Source of the DNA: Galbula dea | Taxonomy: Eukaryota; Chordata; Aves; Piciformes; Galbulidae | Assembly (NCBI GenBank): GCA_013399015.1 | Contig: VWZX01002714.1 | Span: forward strand, 5,755-69,754 | Direction: 5' to 3' | DNA length: 64,000 nt | In this document: positions 58,098 to 64,000 of the stretch, in pieces | Layout of the letters: every line of letters starts with the position of its first letter | Numbering within the stretch: position 1 is the stretch's first letter | Translations under genes and position numbers: made by a program | The notes under the pieces: model-generated | Told to the model about the DNA's origin: nothing | Database searches by the model: none | The model's input: only the letters and a program-made list of their open reading frames with translations

Positions 58098-58940
58098 TCA
58101 CAGAATCACAGAATCATTACGGTTGGAAAGGNTTCTCTTCTCCAGGCTAAACAACCCCAGCTCCCTAAGCCTCTCCTCATAAGGCCTGTTTTCCAGACCC
58201 CTGACTACCTTAATTGCCCTTCTCTGCACCATCTCCAGCACCTCAATGTCCTTCCTAAACTGCAGTGCCCTAAACTGCACACAGTACTCAAGGTGTGGCC
58301 TCTCACCTCCCTGCTCCTACTGGTCACACTGTTCCTGATGCAAGCCACGATGCCTTTGGCCTTCTTAGCCACATGGGCACACTGCTGTCTCATGTTCAGC
58401 TACCTGTCAATCAGCACCCCCAGGTCCTTCTCTGCTGGGCAGCTCTCCACCCACTCCTCCCCAAGCCTGTAGCGCTGCTGGGGGTTGTTATGACCAAAAT
58501 GCAGGACTCTGCATTTACCCTTATTACAACTCATCCCATTGGCCTCTGCCCATCCATCCAGCCTGTCTAGGTCCCTCTGCAGAGGCTCCCTACCCTCAAG
58601 CAGATCAACACTCCCACCCAGCTTAGTGTCATTTGCAAACTTACTAAGGGTGCACTCTATCCCCTCATCCAAGTCATTAATAAAGATGTTCAACAGGAGA
58701 GGCCCAAGCACTGACCCTGAGGGACACCGCTCGTGACCGGCCGCCAACCGGACTTGACTCCATTGAGCACAACTCTCTGGACTTGGCCATCCAACCAATT
58801 TTTTATCCAGCCAAGGGTGTGCTCATCCAAGCCATGAGCAGCCAGCTTCTTTAGTAGAATGCTGTGGGAAACTGTGTCAAACACCTTCCTAAAGTGAAGG
58901 TAGACAACATCTACAGCCCTTTCTTCATCTAATAAGAGAT
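58098..58940 (-). mobile_element. CR1 LINE, younger subfamily, gap inside
   Basis: The minus-strand copy has tail CACAGAATCACAGAATCATT, an N at 58132 that removes part of the 3' UTR, then ORF2 remnants: WCREGQLR/ENRPYEERLRELGLFSLEKR, HFGHNNPQQRYRLGEEWVES, and the RT block WIKNWLDGQVQRVVLNGVKS. The catalytic box reads FANDTKLGG (Ala-Asn-Asp) instead of FADD. One frame shift lies at the VTSGVPQGQ region. It is close in sequence to the copy at 1732-2520. Confidence 0.85.
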
Positions 58941-61034
58941 TTAATTTCAAGAGGCGTGTATTGACAAAGGAGGTTTGTTCTTCCCCCTCATCCTGCTACT
59001 GAGAAAAAAAAAGTGAATGCTCTAGTGGGTAAGTAGGCAAAGGAACTGAAATGGGTATTCTGAAACTCATGATATATAAACTTAAATGCTTGGCTATATT
59101 TGTTCCTCTCTTTACACACAAATATGAAAACTTGTTATTTTGTTCCAGAATCATTACTCCACTTCCATGGGCCAATAGCAGATGTGTTAAATATCCCTAT
59201 GAATTTAAATATCCCCTACATTCAAATTCAATTTACGCATTGTTTGGCTGGTAGATGCATTTGAACATACAGTCTGTTGTCTATTAATCACAAGAAGTCA
59301 TGTCAAATTAAGCTTCCCACCTGCCCCAGAGTAATAACAGAAAAGTCAGATTATATAACATGAAGGAAGGGAAAAGGGAAAATAAGAAGAAGACAAACAG
59401 ATCATTTTAATGTGTCCTACAACTAGGATAATTTAAGCCAGGAAGTCTAGGAGTCTAACATAGTCACCAAGGGGGTGAACCCATGGACTCTTCCCTTTCA
59501 TAAGTGATGCTTCACTGTTGTGCTTTCTTACTTTAGGTCTTTTACACCTGAACTGAAGGCAATACTCTTAATTTCAGCTAGTGCAGAGTTAACTGTCTCT
59601 CTTTTGCCTCGGTTGGCCTAGGAGTGTAAATAGCTTGCACTTTCTGAGAAAAGTGAAGAGGTCCTCTTCGTGCATATATGAACTTATATGTAAACCCAGC
59701 CTCTGCCTCAATTCTCTGTAGAGTCCTTTTCAGAAAGGAAAGTGAACAGCAGAGAAAAGGCTTTTGAAACAAAACATCAAGAAACTGAAAGCATAACAAT
59801 AACAGTTATTTTATCTTCTCTACGACTATTCTAAAGAGTAAAATAAGCTTCATGTGTAAACTTGCATTTATCCATATCCATAGTTTTCTTCATTATCCCA
59901 ACAAGATTCAAACATATAAATAACAACATTAAGAAGCCAGAAATGACACAAAGAAACTCTGCAAGTTAACTTGAGGTAGAGGTGGAGGAGGGAACCTTTT
60001 CTCATCACAAACTGCCTGAGGTGGAAAAAAAACCCCAAAATCTCACAAAGATTGTTTTAGTGGAAAGTGCATGGAAATAGATTTGATTGCTATTTCAATA
60101 TTCCTGTGTAAAGAGAGGGAAAAAGCTGCAGCTTCAGAACTTTTCATTCTTGCAAAGGAAGATTTAATAAGGTGCAGACTCTGAGAACAGCATCTCTTCC
60201 CAACAAATGAGAAAGCCACCAGGCCAGCAGGAAAACAGAATTAGACAGGTACTGAAGGCACCCTCATAAATTGTAACTGGAAAACACTAGGGACATTTAT
60301 CAACTTTCTAGTTAAGTCTTTTGTTTTCTTTCCATTCTGTTGTAATTTGCTTTTTGAGAGATAACCTTTGGTTTCCACAGGGTGAGTCAAAACTACAATA
60401 ACTAGGCAGACACAGTCCTGAAGCCTCAATGCAACTTGATACCATCAGGCTGTCTGAAAAAATAAATGCCAGAGTACTTGAGTAAGGATTACTGACATCG
60501 AGGTTACATATGCAAGTGCACACAGCAGAGCTTTGTAGACCAGGGAAGGGAGAAATGCCTTTGGAGCAGCACCCTGTAAACTGATGGCTTTGCAGCATTT
60601 CCAGGAACAACACTGAAAACCATACACTTTAAGAGAAGCAGAGCCAGAACAGAACACCCACACAAAGCTCCCTGAAATCATCCCCATGATTGCCTTAGAA
60701 ATAGTACTGCCATCCTGGCTGGGTGAACAGACTGAACCTTTCGTTATATCTGCACTGTGGGTTATGTTAAGTGATTTCATAAAGCTTTTATAACAGAATG
60801 GAGTTGTTCAAGACCAGACAACATTACGCAGAACTGAAGCTACCATCTCACCTTGTCACCATCTCCTTTTAATTTCACTTAACAATGCAAATGACAGCAT
60901 GAAGGCATCAATCACAGCAGCTAGGTTATATTTGCATTGGTGGAAATGATACAATTATAATAGTCAGTTATCCTAGTCCAGGGCAAATCTGCTGCAAGTC
61001 AGAAAATCACAGATTTGTCCAGTTATGCACTTTT
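58941..61034. other. Gene-free stretch
   Basis: No recognised feature in about 2.1 kb. Confidence 0.5.
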
Positions 61035-61105
61035 TAGAATCACAGAATCACAGAATCGTTATGGTTGGAAAGGACCCTCAAGATCTTCTAGTCCAACCGA
61101 AGTCT
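61035..61105 (-). mobile_element. Minimal CR1 3' tail
   Basis: AGAATCACAGAATCACAGAA, then TCGTTATGGTTGGAAAGGAC and CTAGTCCAACC: the last roughly 70 bp of a CR1, little diverged. Confidence 0.82.
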
Positions 61106-62354
61106 TAGAACTTTTTCGAACAGGCAAGATTCCATCTGATTAATAGATTTACTTTCCACTATCAGATCATCCTTTGTCAGCTGAGATGAATGAAAAAATG
61201 AACAGCACACAAACCTCTTCCTCCCTCTCTGAAACTACTCCTTGGGTTCCAATTGAATCTTCATATTCTGGTCTGTTCTCTTGATTTAGTTTGGTTGCTG
61301 TTTGGCAAGCAAGAAATTCTGATTTTTTTTAACTTACTCTCTCTCTTCCAATAGGTATGTAAGTCACAGCTTCAGAGTTTGAGTCATGCTGAGGGGATCA
61401 CTTTGTAAACATCACTATGGGGGATGGGCTTCAAGCTCACTTTACCTAACAGACCTCAACCTATCTGTTGTCTGCATTGGCCCACTGCAAATCTTCAGCT
61501 GCTCATACAATAACTTACTTAATATTTATTTGCCTTAAGAAGTATTTGTGTTGAGAAGTACTCTTGTTACATATAGTTTCAGGAAATTTCCTACAGTTCC
61601 CCTCATAAAAAATATCCTTAATTTGTGTTACTTTCTGCCAGGAGCTCACCTACAGGTGCTGGATCACTGCAAAGAATCACTGTTTTGAATGTCTGTGGAG
61701 AAACAGGTGAAAAATAAAATAAACTTTATAGTATTCCCTGGGCTTTTCTTCCCCATGTCCAAATATCAGTAAAACATTTTTTGCCAAGCCAATCAGTCTG
61801 AAGGGGAAATAATCTCCCTAAATGGCAGATAGCAAAACACACAGTACCTAGAGTACAAAGATTTTGCAGCCCCTTTCTTCTGTTGTGCGGCAAGTCATCT
61901 TGTAGGTCAAGTTTTCTCTCCTGCCCTTCAGTAACACTGACTTGGAATCCTGAGGTTTATTTTCTTTCCTGGTAGGCAGCAAGGCTTTAATTGTTGCCAC
62001 TTACAAAGTGGTGTCTGCTGTTCTCACTTTCCTTATTCTTTGCAATTCTCCATTGCATCAGCTGTTCCTCCCTGTTAGACACTCCTAGCATTTTTCACTT
62101 CTTATTGCAGGTTGCTCCAACCATCTGTTCTAGATCATCCCTCCAGCAAAAGGTGAAAGTAGCCCTCAGAACTCACTCCTTGTTTGCACAAAGAGGAAAA
62201 TCCTGAAAAAGATATATTTCTTTCACTTATAGCTACATTTGCTAATACTGCTATTTCTGAGTTTCTGAAAAACCCAAAGCTGAATTTCTGTGTCTTTTTC
62301 TCCTTCTCCAAATGTTACATTTCACACCAAAACCTGCAAACCATTCATTTGGTC
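61106..62354. other. Gene-free stretch
   Basis: No recognised feature. Confidence 0.5.
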
Positions 62355-63395
62355 AAAGATGGGCCACTCTCTATCATCTTTGAAAGGTGCTGGAGAACTA
62401 GTGAGGTGCCTGAAGGCTGAAGGCTAGCCAGTGTCACACTGGTTTTCAAAAAGTGCAAGAAGTAGGACCCAGGAAACAGCAGGCTGGTCAACCCCACCTC
62501 CATCCCTGGAAAAATGATGGAACAGTTCATTCTGGGCATCACCTCGAAGTGTGTGGAGGAAAAGAGGGTTACCAGAAGTAGTCAACATGGATTCACCAAG
62601 GGGAAGTCATGTCTGACTAATCCGATAGCTTTCAGTGATGGCATAACTGGATGGACAGATAAGGGGAGGGCAGTTGATGTCGTCTACCTTGACTTCACCA
62701 AGGCTTTTCACACTGTCTCCTGCAGTATCCTCATAAGCAAGCTTAGATAGTGTGGGTTGGATGAATAGATAGTGGAGTGGATTGAAAACTGGCTGAAGGA
62801 CAGAGCTCAGAGGGATGTGATCAATGACGTGGTGTCCAGCTGGAGGTCTGTAATGTGTGGCGTTCCCCAGGGGCCAGTACTAGGTCCAATTCTGTTCAAT
62901 ATACTCATCAATGGCCTGGATGAAGGATTAGAATGTACTCTTAGCAAGTTTGCTGAGGATACAAAACTGTGAGGAGCGGCTGACACACCAGAAGGTTGGT
63001 GCTGCTATCCAGTGTGACCTGGACAGGGCTGGAGAGTTGAGCAAAGAAAAAAATTACAAAATTCAACAAGGGCAAGTGTAGAGTAATGCACCCGGAGAGG
63101 GATAACCCCATGGAGTTAAGGACTAATCTGCTGGAAAACAGCTCTGCGGAAAAAGACCTGGCAGTCTTGGTGGACAGCAGGATGACCATGAGCCAGCAAT
63201 GTGCCCTTGTGGTCAAGAAGGTCAATGGCATCCTGGCTGGTTGAGGGAGGTTCTCTTCCTCCTCTACTCTGCTACTGAGAGGCCATGTCTAGAGTACTGT
63301 GTCCATTCCTGGTCTCCCCTGTTCAAGAAGGACAGGGAACTTCTGGAGAGGGTACACAAAAGGGCTACAAAGATTATTAAGGGACATGAACATTG

Positions 63396-63569
63396 CGGAG
63401 CCATGTGGCCTCGTGATTAGGATTCTGCACTCTCACTGCTGCTGCCTGGGTTTGATTCCTGGTCAGGGAAGATTTTTGTGACTTAGTCTAGGGAATCCTG
63501 CTCTGGCAGGGGCTTTGGACTAGATGATCTTTTGAGGTCACTTCCAACCCCTGACATTCTGTGATTCTA
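63396..63569 (+). mobile_element. tRNA-Glu-derived SINE with CR1 3' tail
   Basis: A tRNA-like head (63406-63470) follows tRNA-Glu(CTC): box A TGGCCTCGTGATTAG (tRNA TGGTCTAGTGGTTAG), anticodon stem-loop CTGCA/CTCTCAC/TGCTG with anticodon CTC at 63432-63434, box B GGTTTGATTCC at 63449-63459, and the 3' acceptor strand TCAGGGA. The 5' acceptor strand does not pair: GGAGCCATG replaces TCCCTGG. A linker GATTTTTGTGACTTAG leads to a CR1-type tail (63487-63568: TCTAGGGAATCCTGCTCTGG to CATTCTGTGATTCT). The architecture (pol III head, LINE-matching tail) is that of a CR1-mobilised SINE such as zebra finch TguSINE1, whose head as I recall is tRNA-Ile. No TSD, as usual for CR1. Only one copy is in this window, so a one-off chimera is possible. 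Confidence 0.75.
63449..63459 (+). promoter_or_regulatory. Pol III B box of the SINE
   Basis: GGTTTGATTCC, one change from the consensus GGTTCGATTCC; it pairs functionally with the A box at 63406-63416. Confidence 0.7.
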
Positions 63570-64000
63570 GGAAAGGCTGAGAGCTGGGGCTGGTTAGCCT
63601 GGAGAAGAGAAGATTGAGGAAGATCTTATCAATACTTATAAATACTTAATAAGTGGGTGTCCAGCAATAGGACAAGAGGCAATGGGCACAAACTGGAATA
63701 TAGGAAGTCTCATCTAAACGTAAGGAGGAACTTCTTTACTTTGAGAGTGGTGGAGCACTGGAACAGGCTGCCCAGGGAGGCTGTGGATTCTCCATCTCTG
63801 GAGATAATCAAAACCTGCCAGTATAACATCCTGTGCAACCTGCTCTAGGTGAACCTGCTCTGACAGGAGGGTGGGACCAGATGATTTCCAGAGGTCCTTT
63901 CCAACCCCTAATATTCTGTGATTCCATGATGAATATCTACCACATCTGTATTTACATGCTGCTAGCTGTCTCAGTCTCCTTTCCTTAGACCTACGAAGGT

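Larger units (their letters stand above)
62355..63935 (+). mobile_element. CR1 LINE, RT to 3' tail, hosting a SINE
   Basis: The ORF2 remnant starts in the RT fingers (WRTSEVPEG) and continues with SQHGFTKGKSCLTNPIAF, VVYLDFTKAFHTVSCSIL, VMCGVPQGPVLGPILFNILI and a palm motif FAEDTK in place of FADD. The thumb and distal block lead to the 3' UTR and the tail ATATTCTGTGATTCCATGAT (about 63911-63930). The element is interrupted at 63396-63569 by the tRNA-headed SINE; before it the CR1 reads AAGGGACATGAACAT and after it AGGAAAGGCTGAGAGCTGGG, consecutive blocks in other copies. Stops and frameshifts elsewhere show it was dead or died early. Confidence 0.85.

Noticed and set aside
63406..63470. Functional tRNA-Glu gene
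   Set aside because: The 5' acceptor strand does not pair, the B box and T stem are mutated, and it continues into a CR1 tail.
1..64000. Many ORFs of 60-100 codons as host genes
   Set aside because: They are either shadows of CR1, LTR and RTE sequence or chance AT-rich frames without domain, codon or splice support.

Overview
The window is nuclear DNA of a bird. The evidence is the dominance of CR1-type LINEs ending in the avian (ATTCTGTG)n octamer tail, ERVL-class LTRs with 5-bp target-site duplications (TSDs), and an RTE-like LINE of a kind known from only some bird lineages. I found no convincing host exon, no functional RNA gene and no CRISPR. It reads as an intergenic or long-intron desert loaded with retroelements: the intervals I delimited add up to roughly 40 % of the window, well above the roughly 10 % usual for birds.

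Layout: 1-0.9 kb, a deleted CR1 on the minus strand; 1.7-2.5 kb, a younger CR1; 3.6-6.2 kb, a solo ERVL LTR (TSD ATTGG) and an older LTR apparently split by two CR1s; 6.2-10.4 kb, mostly unique sequence with one ERVL LTR scrap; 10.4-14.4 kb, four LTRs; 14.4-19.2 kb, unique sequence; 19.2-20.9 kb, a 5'-truncated RTE-like LINE with an almost open reverse transcriptase and an exact 11-bp TSD; 21.6-22.6 kb, a 959-bp solo LTR (TSD CAGTT); 23-29.4 kb, CR1s and a fold-back LTR (TSD GTCAC); 32.4-33.1 kb, an LTR (TSD ACCTG); 35.2-35.7 kb, a probable ERVK-like LTR; 36-42 kb, unique sequence; 42-44.7 kb, CR1s inside another LTR; 46.2-50.5 kb, a near-full-length but dead CR1; 50.5-52.4 kb, the 3' end of an ERVL provirus (integrase, polypurine tract, 3' LTR) carrying a nested LTR; 52.4-55 kb, CR1, microsatellite, LTR and a second RTE 3' end; 55-64 kb, older CR1s, ending in a CR1 that holds a tRNA-Glu-headed SINE with a CR1 tail.

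The elements are layered. CR1 enzymes supplied the 3'-tail recognition probably used by the SINE, ERVL LTRs landed in CR1s, CR1s landed in LTRs, and an ERVK-like LTR landed inside ERVL integrase. The ERVL pol remnant joins, through its polypurine tract, to the same LTR family seen as solo copies at 3.6, 10.4, 12.3, 13.7, 25.9 and 32.4 kb. All eight single-base N gaps lie in or at the edge of repeats, and two of them are flanked by near-identical duplicated sequence that is probably an assembly artefact.

The best candidates for something undescribed are the tRNA-Glu/CR1 SINE (63396-63569), the RTE-like LINE and its less decayed second copy, and the fold-back LTR that was mobilised or duplicated as one unit.
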